DNA of 64,000 nt, taken from the NCBI RefSeq assembly GCF_003751085.1, contig NZ_RJJY01000002.1, forward strand, positions 558,001-622,000, in the 5' to 3' direction. The notes beneath the pieces were generated by a model. It saw only the letters and a list, made by a program, of their open reading frames with translations. It was not told the DNA's origin and did no database searches. The DNA comes from Micromonospora sp. Llam0. GTDB taxonomy: Bacteria; Actinomycetota; Actinomycetes; Mycobacteriales; Micromonosporaceae. Made by a program: the position numbers and the translations under genes. Every line of letters starts with the position of its first letter. Positions within the stretch are counted from its first letter, which is position 1. Shown in pieces: positions 1-9,177 of this stretch.

Positions 1-712
1 TGCCGACCGCCAGGGTCTTCGCCTCCGGGTTGGTGAGGAAGACGTTGGCGATCAGGAACTCGTTGATGGTGTTGATGAACGCCAGCAGCCCGGTGACCGC
101 CAGGATCGGCGCCACCAACGGCAGCATGATCCGGAAGAACACCTGGGCGTGCGACGCCCCGTCCATGGTGGCCGACTCGTCCAACTCCCTCGGCAGGGTG
201 TCGAAGAAGCCTTTCATCAGCCACGTGTTCACCCCGAGCGCGCCACCGAGGTAGAGCAGCATCAGCCCCCACGGGGTGTTGAACCCGATCGTCGGCCACA
301 GGTCGGTGATCGTCGAGAAGATCAGGAAGATCGCCACGATCGCCAGGAACTGCGGGAACATCTGGATCAGCAGCAGCGACAGCAGCCCGACCCGCCGGCC
401 CCGGAACCGCATCCGGGAGAAGGCGTACGCCGCCAGCGACGACAGGAACACCGACGCGAACGACGCCAGCCCGGCGATCAGCAGCGAGTTGCCGAACCAG
501 CGGCCGAACGCCGTGTCGGCGAACAGCCGCCGGAAGTTGTTGCCCGACGCCCCGGTCGGGAACAGGTCGGTCGACGACAGGGTGCCCAGCGGGTTCACCG
601 CCGCCGACAGCACGAACACGATCGGGAACAGCGAGAACGCCACGGCCAGCAGCGCCACCAGGTGCCGCCAGCCGACCCGACCCAGCCAACGGGTGAACGT
701 GCGCCGGTTCAC
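1..712 (-). CDS. malG: Maltose/maltodextrin ABC transporter permease MalG, C-terminus cut by window edge
   Basis: This is the second membrane subunit of a maltose-type importer, which pairs with MalF to form the sugar channel. About 237 residues are visible. They comprise an N-terminal membrane segment after a short basic stretch, several further hydrophobic helices, and the cytoplasmic EAA-type loop (ESATMDGASHAQVFFRIMLP) that contacts the ATPase. The start is taken as the GTG at 710-712, which overlaps the malF stop as GTGA and implies translational coupling. The 3' end lies left of base 1. No ATPase gene is visible. In actinomycetes the shared ATPase MsiK is commonly encoded elsewhere, so its absence is not surprising. 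Confidence 0.9.
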   Translation of the reverse strand, partial: MNRRTFTRWLGRVGWRHLVALLAVAFSLFPIVFVLSAAVNPLGTLSSTDLFPTGASGNNFRRLFADTAFGRWFGNSLLIAGLASFASVFLSSLAAYAFSRMRFRGRRVGLLSLLLIQMFPQFLAIVAIFLIFSTITDLWPTIGFNTPWGLMLLYLGGALGVNTWLMKGFFDTLPRELDESATMDGASHAQVFFRIMLPLVAPILAVTGLLAFINTINEFLIANVFLTNPEAKTLAVG

Positions 713-2250
713 GCGTACACCTCTTCCTGTTGCCGGGTGCGCCGGAAGCTGACCGCGGAGATCACCGCGACGAGCGTGAAAATGAAGATCGAGATGGCGG
801 CGGCGAAGCCGTAGTCCGCGCCGGCCGCACCGAACGCCAACCGGTACGTGTAGGTGATCAGCAGGTCCGTCGCGCCGACGCTCGGGTTGTCCGCCGGGAA
901 CGGCCCACCCTCGGTCGTCAGATAGATCGCGTTGAAGTTGTTGAAGTTGAACGCGAACGAGGCGATCAGCAGCGGCGTCAACGCCACCAGCAGCAGCGGC
1001 AGCGTCACCCGGCGGAACGCCTGCCACGGGTTCGCGCCGTCGATCGAGCTGGCCTCGGTCAGCTCCTTCGGGATGGCCTGCAACGCGCCGGTGGCGACCA
1101 GGAACATGTACGGGTACCCGAGCCACAGCTGTACGCCGATCACCGCCAGCCGGGCCGACCAGTCCTGCCCGAACCAGTCCACACTCAACCCGAAGAACTG
1201 GTTGATCAGCCCGAAGTCGGTGTTGAACATGTCCCGCCAGACCAGCAGCATCGCGAACGACGGCATCGCGTACGGCAGGATCAGCAGCACCCGGTAAAGG
1301 TTGCGCCCACGCACCCGGTCGGAGTGCAGGGCGAGGGCGCAGAGCAGCCCGAGGATGAAGGTGCCGCCGGTGGAGCCGATCGCGAAGGCGAAGTTCCAGA
1401 CCAGGGTGCCGAGGAACGGCCCGGAGATGCTGCGGTCGGTCAGCACCCGGGTGAAGTTGTCCAGCCCGACGCCGACCCGCCAGCCCTGCAGCAGCCGGTC
1501 GCCGTCGGCGGCGACGAAGGAGCCGGCGTCGTCGTCGGCCGTCCACACCGTGCCCGTCACGGTGTCGGTGACACAATCACAATCGTCGTCGTACGCCCGG
1601 ACGGCGACCCCTTCGTACGCCCGGGACAGCCCGATAGAGCGGATCGCCCCGTCGTCGGTCGGCACCGCCAGGTCGGTGATCTCCTGGCTGCGGGCGCTGG
1701 CCTGGCCGGCGTTGAGCAACGTGAACCCGTCGGCCGCCGTGACCTTGCCGGCGTCGGTGACGGTGACGTCGCCGGCCGGCAGTTCACGCAGCCCGGAATC
1801 GTCACCGGCGTAGACGACCCCGTCGGCCGGGTCGACGACCAGCAACACCAGGTCACCGGTGGCGGCGTCGCCGACCGTGGCGACAGTCATCGCGTACTCG
1901 ATAGATCCTGGCACCTGGACCACCGACGAGGCCTGGATGGCCGCGACCGCCTCGGTTTTGCTGCCCCGGTGTCCGTCGCCGAAGTTGGTGAACGCGGTGG
2001 AGGCGGTGTAGAGCACCGGGAAGATCTGGAAGGCGATCAGGAACAGGGTGCCGGGGATCAGGTACTTCGCCGGCACGTGTCGCCGACCCAGGTAGAGGTA
2101 GCCGAGGCCGGCGGTCGTGGCGACCAGGATGCCGAGCCCGACCCACGCCTCGGCGGCGATCAGCGGGAACGCCGCCCAGATCGCGATCGCCGCGACCAGG
2201 CCGAGCAGCAGCGCCTTGGCCAGCAGACCGCCGGCTCCGGTGTCGCGCAT
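709..2250 (-). CDS. malF: Maltose/maltodextrin ABC transporter permease MalF
   Basis: The 513-residue protein is the MalF-type partner of MalG. Two N-terminal membrane segments are followed by a further membrane helix starting near the PGTLFLIAFQIFPVLY motif. A large extracytoplasmic insertion of about 170 residues follows, as in MalF of enteric bacteria, and then the transport core. The EAA loop (EASSIDGANPWQAFRRVTLP) sits near residue 410. The ATG at 2248-2250 shares one base with the malE stop (TAATG), so the genes are coupled. The same frame stays open upstream into malE, but that extension is not coding. The MalF assignment over UgpA-like permeases rests on the large insertion and the context. 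Confidence 0.92.
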   Translation of the reverse strand: MRDTGAGGLLAKALLLGLVAAIAIWAAFPLIAAEAWVGLGILVATTAGLGYLYLGRRHVPAKYLIPGTLFLIAFQIFPVLYTASTAFTNFGDGHRGSKTEAVAAIQASSVVQVPGSIEYAMTVATVGDAATGDLVLLVVDPADGVVYAGDDSGLRELPAGDVTVTDAGKVTAADGFTLLNAGQASARSQEITDLAVPTDDGAIRSIGLSRAYEGVAVRAYDDDCDCVTDTVTGTVWTADDDAGSFVAADGDRLLQGWRVGVGLDNFTRVLTDRSISGPFLGTLVWNFAFAIGSTGGTFILGLLCALALHSDRVRGRNLYRVLLILPYAMPSFAMLLVWRDMFNTDFGLINQFFGLSVDWFGQDWSARLAVIGVQLWLGYPYMFLVATGALQAIPKELTEASSIDGANPWQAFRRVTLPLLLVALTPLLIASFAFNFNNFNAIYLTTEGGPFPADNPSVGATDLLITYTYRLAFGAAGADYGFAAAISIFIFTLVAVISAVSFRRTRQQEEVYA

Positions 2251-3506
2251 TACTTGATCTGCTCGGCGATCGTCTGACCGGCGGCGGTCATCGTCGTCGC
2301 CACGTCGGCACCGCCGACGATCGCGGCTTCCGCCTTGCCGAACGGGTCCCAGATGGCGGCCATCTCGGGGATAGCCGGCAGCACGGCACCGCCCTGCCCG
2401 GCCTGCTGAAACTTGGCCAGATCCGGGTCGGCGCCGGAGACCTGCGCCAGGGCGGCGGTCAGCGCCGGTGGGCGCGGCTCGGCCTCGTAGAGGGCGACGG
2501 CCAGCTCGGTGCCGGTGGTGTAGTTGGCGACGAACTCCTGCGCCAGGGCCTTGTTCTTGCCCTTGGCGGCGACGTAGAAGGTCTGCACCCCGACGAACGG
2601 CTGCGCGTCGGCACCACCGGCGAAGCCGGGGACCGGGCTGATGTCGTACGCGATGTTCGCGCCCTTGGCGTCGGTGATCGCCCACGGCCCGGAGACCAGG
2701 AAGGCGCACTTGCCGCTGGTGAAGGTGGCGATGGAGTTCTCCGGGGTGATGGAGCGCTTCAACGCCCCGGCGCCCTTCTCGCCCAGGGTGGCGATCTTCT
2801 CGAACGCGGCGATCGACTCGGGGGTGCCGACGCCGAGCTGGGTCGGGTCGTAGTCGCCTTCGGCGGTGGTGCCGAACAGGCTGCCGCCGGCCGAGGTGTA
2901 GAGCGGGTACAGGTGGTAGGCGTCGCCGTTCTGCCCGACCTGCAGGCAGAGGATCTCCGACACCTTGCCGTCGGCCTTGAGCTGCTGGCCGGTGGCGACG
3001 AGCTCTTCGATGGTGGCCGGGGCGTCGGGAGCCAGCGCGGTGTTGCGGATCAGGGCAACGTTTTCCATCGCGTACGGGACGCCGTAGAGCTGGCCGTTGA
3101 AGGTGACGGCTTGGATGGCGACCTCGGCGAAGCCGGCGGTCTGCTCGGCGGTGAGCTGGACCGGCTCGATGGCGCCGTTCTGCACCAGGTTGCCGATCCA
3201 GTCGTGCGCGCCGACCATCACGTCCGGGCCGCTGCCCTGCTGGGATGCGGTGACGAAGGTGGTCTGCTGGTCCTTCGAGATGGCCTGGACTTCGACGGTG
3301 ACGCCGTTGTCTTCGCCGAACTTCTCGGCGAACGGGGCGAGGGCGGCGCTGCGCTTGTCGTCGGCCCAGATGACCAGGGTGCCGCCGGCGGCGGCGTCGG
3401 GGCTGTCGGTGGTGGCGGGTTCGCCGTCGCTGCTGCCGCAGCCGGCGGCGGCCAGTGCGAGCACGGCGGCCAGCCCGGCGGCCACCGACGTTCTACGGAC
3501 GCGCAT
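2250..3506 (-). CDS. malE: Maltose/maltodextrin-binding lipoprotein MalE
   Basis: This is the extracellular solute-binding protein of the MalEFG importer. It is 418 residues long, a normal length for the family. The N-terminus has two arginines, a hydrophobic core and a lipobox with the acceptor cysteine at residue 23 (AAGC), so the protein is predicted to be a lipoprotein anchored to the outer face of the membrane. The mature part reads as a cluster-B sugar-binding fold, beginning GTLVIWADDKRSAALAPFAE and containing the SGPWAITD segment. It is the first gene of the malEFG unit and faces the regulator gene across a 154-bp gap holding repeated TTGCAAG-like elements. Confidence 0.93.
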   Translation of the reverse strand: MRVRRTSVAAGLAAVLALAAAGCGSSDGEPATTDSPDAAAGGTLVIWADDKRSAALAPFAEKFGEDNGVTVEVQAISKDQQTTFVTASQQGSGPDVMVGAHDWIGNLVQNGAIEPVQLTAEQTAGFAEVAIQAVTFNGQLYGVPYAMENVALIRNTALAPDAPATIEELVATGQQLKADGKVSEILCLQVGQNGDAYHLYPLYTSAGGSLFGTTAEGDYDPTQLGVGTPESIAAFEKIATLGEKGAGALKRSITPENSIATFTSGKCAFLVSGPWAITDAKGANIAYDISPVPGFAGGADAQPFVGVQTFYVAAKGKNKALAQEFVANYTTGTELAVALYEAEPRPPALTAALAQVSGADPDLAKFQQAGQGGAVLPAIPEMAAIWDPFGKAEAAIVGGADVATTMTAAGQTIAEQIK

Positions 3507-3582
3507 CGGGACTCCTGTCGTGGAAGCTATTGCAGTACGGTGCCGTGTTCACGGCACGTCCTTCGGCTTGTGTTGCCGGGAC

Positions 3583-3640
3583 GTTAGCAAGGTGTTGCAA
3601 GGAATGGAAGACCTTGCAGGAGTCGTCGCAAGAACTTGCC
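3583..3640. promoter_or_regulatory. Cluster of TTGCAAG/CTTGCAG operator-like elements between malE and the LacI gene
   Basis: Within 60 bases there are five near-copies of a TTGCAAG core or its complement: TAGCAAG near 3585, TTGCAAG at 3595-3601, CTTGCAG at 3613-3619, CGCAAG at 3627-3632 and CTTGCC at 3635-3640. CTTGCAG-type repeats are known in front of streptomycete malE and amylase genes as targets of the LacI-family regulator MalR. Their position between malE and the divergent regulator suggests control of both promoters. Binding by the neighbouring regulator is inferred. Confidence 0.65.
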
Positions 3641-3660
3641 GGTGCGCTACCGTGAACGCC

Positions 3661-4728
3661 ATGCGCGCACGACTCTCCGACATCGCTCGCCAGGCCGAAG
3701 TGAGCGAAGCCACCGTCTCCCGGGTGCTCAACGACCGCCCCGGCGTGGCCACGGAGACCCGCCAGGCGGTGCTGACCGCCCTCGACGTCCTCGGCTACGA
3801 ACGCCCGGCCCGGCTGCGCAAACGCAGCGCCGGCCTAGTCGGCCTGGTCGTGCCGGAGCTGGACAACCCGATCTTTCCGGCGTTCGCGCAGACCATCGAG
3901 TCCGCGCTCGCCCAGTCCGGCTACACGCCGGTGCTCTGCACCCAGACCCCCGGCGGGGTCACCGAGGACGAGTACGTGGAGATGCTGCTGGACCGCCAGG
4001 TCGCCGGCATCGTCTTCGTCTCCGGCCTGCACGCCGACACCGCCGCCGACCACGAGCGTTACCGCAAGCTGATCGCCCGGCCGCTGCCGATCGTGCTGAT
4101 CAACGGGTACGCCGACGGCATCGAGGCGCCGTTTGTCTCCTGCGACGACCGGGAAGCCGGTGAGCTGGCCGTGGAGCATCTGGTCTCCCTCGGCCACCGG
4201 CGGATCGGGCTGATCACCGGGCCGGACCGGTTCCTGCCGGTGCAGCGCAAGCTGGCCGGGTTCCGGGCGGCGATGCACCGGCTGGTCGGTGCCACCGACG
4301 CCGAGATCGACGAGCTGATCGCATTGTCACTGTTCGGTGTGGAGGGTGGGAAGGCGGCGGCGAACCGGCTGCTGGACAAGGGTGTCACCGGCATCACCTG
4401 CGGTTCCGACCTGATGGCGCTCGGCGCGATCCGGGCCGCCCGCCAGCGTGGCCTGTCGGTGCCGGGTGACGTGTCGGTGGTCGGCTACGACGACTCGCCG
4501 CTGATGGCGTTCACCGATCCGCCGCTGACCACGCTGCGCCAGCCGGTGATCGCGATGGGAGTGGCGGCGGTCCGCGCCCTGGTCGACGAGATCAACGGGC
4601 ACGCTGCCCCCAACTCCGAGTACGTGTTCCGCCCCGAGCTGGTCTCCCGTGGCTCCACCGGCATCGCCCCACAGGTCACCCACCTCGCCGCCGCCGCCGC
4701 TGCCCCTGCAGCCGCGCCCGCCAGCTGA
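3661..4728 (+). CDS. malR: LacI-family regulator of maltose utilisation (MalR-like)
   Basis: The 355-residue protein has an N-terminal LacI helix-turn-helix at residues 4-30 (LSDIARQAEVSEATVSRVLN), a hinge (residues 30-60), and a periplasmic-binding-protein-like sensor domain. The sensor domain includes the typical segments GLVVPELDNPIFPAF, GHRRIGLITGP and VVGYDDSP. The ATG at 3661 is used because the helix-turn-helix begins within a few residues; the open frame upstream is not coding. The C-terminus is an alanine-rich tail. It sits between malEFG and an alpha-glucosidase gene, both preceded by TTGCAAG-type elements, so it most likely represses both and is released by a maltodextrin-derived inducer. 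Confidence 0.9.
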   Translation: MRARLSDIARQAEVSEATVSRVLNDRPGVATETRQAVLTALDVLGYERPARLRKRSAGLVGLVVPELDNPIFPAFAQTIESALAQSGYTPVLCTQTPGGVTEDEYVEMLLDRQVAGIVFVSGLHADTAADHERYRKLIARPLPIVLINGYADGIEAPFVSCDDREAGELAVEHLVSLGHRRIGLITGPDRFLPVQRKLAGFRAAMHRLVGATDAEIDELIALSLFGVEGGKAAANRLLDKGVTGITCGSDLMALGAIRAARQRGLSVPGDVSVVGYDDSPLMAFTDPPLTTLRQPVIAMGVAAVRALVDEINGHAAPNSEYVFRPELVSRGSTGIAPQVTHLAAAAAAPAAAPAS

Positions 4729-4731
4729 GAG

Positions 4732-4760
4732 CTTGCGCAAGGATTGCTTGACTCTTGCAG
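4732..4760. promoter_or_regulatory. Second MalR-type operator region upstream of the alpha-glucosidase gene
   Basis: A perfect 10-base palindrome CTTGCGCAAG lies at 4732-4741. It is followed by ATTGCTTG and a CTTGCAG at 4754-4760. These match the elements in front of malE and lie about 95 bases before the GH13 start. This supports co-regulation of uptake and intracellular hydrolysis by the LacI-family protein encoded just upstream. Confidence 0.6.
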
Positions 4761-4852
4761 GAGCGGGCAGGCATCCTCGATAGCGAGCCCAGCACCCGCA
4801 GCACGCTGACTCAACGGCGAGGCCAGCATCGCACCGACAGGACGGGGACCCC

Positions 4853-6529
4853 GTGACGATCGATCCTGCCCAGGCCAACCCCCGCACCGCCCGGGACGAC
4901 TGGTGGCGCACCGCCGCCGTCTACCAGGTGTACGTGCGCAGCTTCGCCGACTCCGACGGCGACGGCATCGGTGACCTGCAGGGCATCCGCAGCCGCCTGC
5001 CGTACCTGCGCGACCTCGGCGTCGACGCGCTCTGGCTCACCCCGTTCTACCGCTCCCCGATGGTCGACGGCGGCTACGACGTCGCCGACTACCGCGAGGT
5101 CGACCCGATGTTCGGCGACCTCACCGACTTCGACGAGATGATCACCGACGCGCACGCGCTCGGCCTGCGGATCATCGTCGACATCGTGCCCAACCACACG
5201 TCCGACGTACACCCGTGGTTTGTCGCCGCCCTCGCGGCCGCGCCCGGATCCCCGGAGCGCGACCGGTACATGTTCCGCGACGGCCGGGGCGACGACGGCG
5301 AGGAGCCGCCGAACGACTGGGAGTCGATCTTCGGCGGGCCGGCCTGGACCCGGCTGCCCGACGGCCAGTGGTACCTGCACCTGTTCGACCCGGCGCAGCC
5401 GGACCTGAACTGGCGGCACCCCGAGGTGCGCGCCGAGTTCGAGCAGGTGCTGCGCTTCTGGCTGGACCGCGGCGTCGACGGGTTCCGCATCGACGTCGCC
5501 CACGGGATGATCAAGGCCGATGGGCTGCCGGACATCGGCTGGACCTCGGCCAGCGGCCGCCGCCAGATCGAGCTGCTCGGCAAGGGCCGGCTGCCGTACT
5601 TCGACCAGGACGAGGTGCACGACATCTACCGCGCCTGGCGGCCGATCCTGGACAGCTACCCGGGCGGGCGGATGGCGGTCGCCGAAGCGTGGGCGGAGAC
5701 CCCGCAGCGGCTGGCCCGCTACATCGGCCCCGACGAGCTGCACCAGGCGTTCAACTTCGACTTCCTCGACGCCACCTGGTCGGCCGACTCGTTCCACAAG
5801 GTGATCGACACCGCGCTCGCCGAAGCGGCGATCGTCGGCGCGCCGACCACCTGGGTGCTGTCCAACCACGACAAACAACGCCACGTCACCCGGTACGGCG
5901 ACGGCGAGATCGGGCTGCGCCGGGCCCGCGCCGCCGCGCTGCTGATGTTCGCCCTGCCCGGCAGCACCTACCTCTACCAGGGTGAGGAGCTGGGCCTGCC
6001 GGAGGTCCTCGACCTGCCCGACCACCTGCGCCAGGACCCGGCGTTCGGCCGGACCGGGCGCAGCCGCGACGGCTGCCGGGTGCCGCTGCCGTGGAGCGGC
6101 GACAATCCGCCGTACGGCTTCGGGCCGGCCGGGTCGGTCGAATCCTGGCTGCCGGCCCCGGCCGGCTGGGCGCCGCTGACCGCGCAGGCCCAGGCCGGTG
6201 ACCCCGCCTCGACGCTGGAGCTGTACCGGCGGGCCCTCGCGATCCGGGCCGAGCATCCGGCACTGCGCGACGCCCCGGCCGGCGACGGCACCGGGCTGGC
6301 CTGGCTGGAGACCGAACCGGGCGTGCTGGCGTTCCGCCGTACGGCCGACGGCGGGGCCGGTGCGGGCGACGCGGGCGACGACGCGCTGGTCTGCGTGGTC
6401 AACCTCAGCGGTGCGCCGGTGGCGGTCGACGGGTACGGCGTACCGCTGATCACCAGCGCGCCGTTGGACGGACCGCCCGGTCGCCAACTGCTGCCGGTCG
6501 ACGCCGCCGCCTGGCTCCAGCCGGCCTGA
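4853..6529 (+). CDS. GH13 alpha-glucosidase (oligo-1,6-glucosidase type)
   Basis: This cytoplasmic glycoside hydrolase family 13 enzyme (558 residues, no signal peptide) is predicted to release glucose from imported maltodextrins or isomalto-oligosaccharides. All four GH13 signature regions are readable: [17 protein letters not shown] with the nucleophile Asp214; AVAEAW with the acid/base Glu278; and SNHD with Asp340. The N-terminal [20 protein letters not shown] is typical of the alpha-glucosidase/oligo-1,6-glucosidase branch. The GTG at 4853 follows a purine-rich GACGGGG. It follows the LacI gene by 124 bases and completes a maltose regulon with malEFG. Substrate linkage preference cannot be read from the sequence. 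Confidence 0.92.
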   Translation: MTIDPAQANPRTARDDWWRTAAVYQVYVRSFADSDGDGIGDLQGIRSRLPYLRDLGVDALWLTPFYRSPMVDGGYDVADYREVDPMFGDLTDFDEMITDAHALGLRIIVDIVPNHTSDVHPWFVAALAAAPGSPERDRYMFRDGRGDDGEEPPNDWESIFGGPAWTRLPDGQWYLHLFDPAQPDLNWRHPEVRAEFEQVLRFWLDRGVDGFRIDVAHGMIKADGLPDIGWTSASGRRQIELLGKGRLPYFDQDEVHDIYRAWRPILDSYPGGRMAVAEAWAETPQRLARYIGPDELHQAFNFDFLDATWSADSFHKVIDTALAEAAIVGAPTTWVLSNHDKQRHVTRYGDGEIGLRRARAAALLMFALPGSTYLYQGEELGLPEVLDLPDHLRQDPAFGRTGRSRDGCRVPLPWSGDNPPYGFGPAGSVESWLPAPAGWAPLTAQAQAGDPASTLELYRRALAIRAEHPALRDAPAGDGTGLAWLETEPGVLAFRRTADGGAGAGDAGDDALVCVVNLSGAPVAVDGYGVPLITSAPLDGPPGRQLLPVDAAAWLQPA

Positions 6530-6555
6530 CGCCAGTTCCAGCCGGCCTGACCGAA

Positions 6556-6587
6556 GGCGGCGGGCAGGTTTACCACCGCCCGCCGCC
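6556..6587 (+). terminator. Hairpin terminator after the alpha-glucosidase gene
   Basis: GGCGGCGGGC at 6556-6565 pairs perfectly with GCCCGCCGCC at 6578-6587 across a 12-base loop, 27 bases after the GH13 stop codon. There is no U-tract, which is common for actinobacterial hairpin terminators. Confidence 0.6.
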
Positions 6588-6688
6588 GGGTATGGCTCGA
6601 AGCAGGAAACACCGGTCGTTCGTCGAGCCGGAAGCGCCGCCGGGCGGCTGGGCAAGGACCCCTTGTGGTGGGGGGCGAAGGTGGTGAC

Positions 6689-6722
6689 GGTGCCCCGGGA
6701 CCAGCGATGGTCCCGGGGCACC
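6689..6722. other. 14-bp perfect hairpin upstream of the protease gene
   Basis: A 14-base arm from 6689 (GGTGCCCCGGGACC) is complementary to 6709-6722 with a six-base loop. It lies about 150 bases before the protease start and 100 bases after the first terminator-like hairpin. It could be a second terminator, a leader structure of the protease mRNA, or a binding site. Confidence 0.45.
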
Positions 6723-6874
6723 ACCACGTCTGGACGAGATTTCCGGATGTCCATCGGCCAGCGGTGCTAATAGGCCAGGCAACACCCTCAAGTCCGTCAC
6801 CGGGAGGTTTCCAACCCGATTCATCGATGATCCCCTATTGAGGAGATGTCCGGTGAGCCGGGAAGGAACAACCG

Positions 6875-9148
6875 ATGATATCGAAACGTACAGGTGTGTT
6901 GGTGGCGACGGCGCTGCTGGCACTGGTCCCGGCCGCCCCGGCGGTGGCCGCCGTTCCCGAGGCGACGGTGCACGCCGTCGGCGGCCCGACCGCCGTCGAC
7001 GACTCATACATCGTCGTGCTGGCCGACTCGGCGGCCGCCACCGACGCCGTCCACGCCACCGATGCCGGCACCGCCACCGACGCAGCCACCGTCAGCGCGG
7101 TCGACCGCACCGCGCGCTCCCTGGCCGACCGGTACCGCGGCGACGTCGCCCGGGTCTACCGGCACGCGCTGCGCGGCTTCGAGGTCCACCTGTCGCCGCG
7201 CCAGGCCCGCCGGCTCGCCGCCGATCCGCGCGTCGCCTCGGTCACCCAGAACCACACCATCACCGCGGCCGACATCCAGACCCCGGTGCCGTCCTGGGGC
7301 CTGGACCGGGTCGACCAACGCAGCCAACCACTCGACGACACCTACGCCTACCCGGACGTCGCACCGATCGTGCAGGCGTACATCATCGACACCGGGATCA
7401 TGATGTCGCACGACGAGTTCGCCGGACGGGTGCGCCCCGGACCCGACACCGTCGACAACGACGACGACCCGGCCGACTGTCGCGGGCACGGCACCCACGT
7501 CGCCGGTACGGCCGGCGGCACCACGTACGGCGTCGCCAAGAACGTGGAGCTGGTCGCCGTACGGGTGCTCGACTGCAACGGCGCGGGCAACGCCTCGACC
7601 GTGATCGCCGGCATCGACTGGGTCACCGCCGACCATGCCCCCGGCGCGCCGGCGGTGGCCAACATGAGCCTGAACACCCGCGGCTACGCCCCGGTCGACC
7701 AGGCGGTGGCGCAATCCATCGCCGACGGCATCACCTATGTCGTCTCGGCCGGCAACGACAGCACCGACGCCTGCACCAACTCGCCGGCCCGGGTCACAGA
7801 GGTGATCACCGTCGCCGCCACCGGCGCTGACGACGCCCGCGCCCCCTACTCCAACGTCGGCGGCTGCGTCGACATCTTCGCCCCCGGCACCGACATCGTC
7901 TCGGCCGGCACCGACAGCGACTCCGCCGCCCGGCCGGCCAGCGGCACCTCGATGGCCGCCCCGCACGTCACCGGCGCGGCCGCGCTGATCCTCGCCGAAC
8001 ACCCCGACTACACCCCGGCCCAGGTCACCGCCGCGCTGCTGGCCGACGCCACCCCCGGCGTCGTGACCGACCCGGGTGGCTCCCCGAACCGGCTGCTGCA
8101 CGTCGACGACACGACACCCGCCCACGATTTCACCCTGTCCGCCGGCCCGGCCGGTGCCACCGTCGCGCCCGGCGGCACCGTCACCACCACCGTCTCCGCG
8201 TCCGTCACCGCCGGCGCGGCGCAGTCGGTCGACCTGAGCGTCGTCGGTCTGCCGCGTGGCGCGACCGCCACGTTCGCCCCGGCCGGCATCGACTCGGCCG
8301 GCAGCACCACCCTGACCATCACCACCGCGGCGGTCACCGGCGCCGGCAGCTACCCGGTGCTGATCCTCGGCACCGGCGAGCACGCCACCCGGACCGCGAG
8401 CTTCACCCTCACCGTCTCGGCGCTGTCCGGCTGTGTCGGCATCGACGACATCGACCGGCCGCTGCCGCTCGGCACCGCAGTCGACGTGCTCATCGAGATC
8501 ACCGGCTGCGCCGGCAACGCCGCCGCCAACAGCACCATCGAGCTGCGCATTCCGCACAGCGCCATCGTCGACCTGCAGGTGGAGTTGTTCGCCCCCGACG
8601 GCACCCGGTACTTCCTGCTCGTGCGCACCGGTCACCTGGCCTCCCCGGACGTCGATCACACGTTCACCTACGACCTGTCCGACAAGGTGGCCAACGGGAC
8701 CTGGCGCCTGCACCTGCGCGACGCCGGCCCGGTCGGCGCCGGGTCCTTCGACTCCTGGACATTGAACCTCGCCGGCGCTGACCTGCCGGTGCCGGTCTGT
8801 GGCGGCGAGGCGACCACCGACGTGCCGATCGGCAGGCGGGCGATCGTCGAGAGTCCGATCACGGTGGCCGGGTGCGACCTCGCCTCGGGGAACAGCGCCT
8901 GGGTCGACGTCCGGGTGGTCCACCCGTGGTCGCGCGATCTCAGCTTCGACCTCGTCGCCTCGGACGGTCAGGTGTTCCCCTTGCAGGGCGTCAACGGCAT
9001 GGGCCTGCCCGACATGTTCCGGACCTTCGTCGTCAGCTGGTCCGGCAAACCCGCCAACGGCACCTGGAAGCTCCGGGTCCAGGACCACGACTCGAGTGTC
9101 CCAGGCCCGGCGTACATCGACGGCTGGCGGCTGACGCTGCGCCCGTAA
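6875..9148 (+). CDS. Secreted subtilisin-like serine protease (S8) with two C-terminal P domains
   Basis: This 757-residue exported protease has a signal peptide (about residues 1-25, cleavage near AVAAVPE), an I9-type inhibitory propeptide (about 45-125) and an S8 catalytic domain (about 130-410). Catalytic residues are visible: Asp172 (IIDTG), His205 (GHGTHVAG), Ser359 (SGTSMAAPH) and oxyanion Asn294 (SAGND). A beta-sandwich linker of about 100 residues follows. Then come two tandem proprotein-convertase P-domain-like modules (about 520-640 and 643-757), each with an L.L..PDGT or LVASDGQ strand and an NGTW.L motif. The ATG is preceded by GGAAGG. It belongs to the proteinase K/aqualysin branch and is likely self-processing. 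Confidence 0.9.
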   Translation: MISKRTGVLVATALLALVPAAPAVAAVPEATVHAVGGPTAVDDSYIVVLADSAAATDAVHATDAGTATDAATVSAVDRTARSLADRYRGDVARVYRHALRGFEVHLSPRQARRLAADPRVASVTQNHTITAADIQTPVPSWGLDRVDQRSQPLDDTYAYPDVAPIVQAYIIDTGIMMSHDEFAGRVRPGPDTVDNDDDPADCRGHGTHVAGTAGGTTYGVAKNVELVAVRVLDCNGAGNASTVIAGIDWVTADHAPGAPAVANMSLNTRGYAPVDQAVAQSIADGITYVVSAGNDSTDACTNSPARVTEVITVAATGADDARAPYSNVGGCVDIFAPGTDIVSAGTDSDSAARPASGTSMAAPHVTGAAALILAEHPDYTPAQVTAALLADATPGVVTDPGGSPNRLLHVDDTTPAHDFTLSAGPAGATVAPGGTVTTTVSASVTAGAAQSVDLSVVGLPRGATATFAPAGIDSAGSTTLTITTAAVTGAGSYPVLILGTGEHATRTASFTLTVSALSGCVGIDDIDRPLPLGTAVDVLIEITGCAGNAAANSTIELRIPHSAIVDLQVELFAPDGTRYFLLVRTGHLASPDVDHTFTYDLSDKVANGTWRLHLRDAGPVGAGSFDSWTLNLAGADLPVPVCGGEATTDVPIGRRAIVESPITVAGCDLASGNSAWVDVRVVHPWSRDLSFDLVASDGQVFPLQGVNGMGLPDMFRTFVVSWSGKPANGTWKLRVQDHDSSVPGPAYIDGWRLTLRP

Positions 9149-9177
9149 AGTCAGCACGGGCGCACCGGCCGTAACGG

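Larger units (their letters stand above)
6530..6874. other. 345-bp gap between the alpha-glucosidase and protease genes
   Basis: The gap begins with a terminator-like hairpin at 6556-6587 and contains a second, longer hairpin at 6689-6722. The remainder up to 6874 must hold the protease promoter and leader. A ribosome-binding site GGAAGG lies 8-9 bases before the ATG at 6875. No open reading frame with a believable start was found. The leader does not match a riboswitch class that I can recognise by eye. Confidence 0.6.

Noticed and set aside
2251..2709. Upstream extension of malF into malE
   Set aside because: The frame is open, but it overlaps malE coding sequence and its residues show no MalF similarity; the TAATG junction gives a natural start at 2250.
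1..6529. A dedicated ABC ATPase gene for the maltose importer
   Set aside because: No nucleotide-binding-domain gene is present in the visible part; a shared MsiK-type ATPase elsewhere is the usual actinobacterial solution.
4811..6754. A 647-codon minus-strand frame opposite the alpha-glucosidase gene
   Set aside because: It is rich in Arg, Gly, Val and Gln with no domain, while the plus strand has all four GH13 motifs.
6722..6874. A known riboswitch in the protease leader
   Set aside because: I looked for c-di-AMP, c-di-GMP and glycine riboswitch landmarks common in actinobacterial hydrolase leaders and did not find them.
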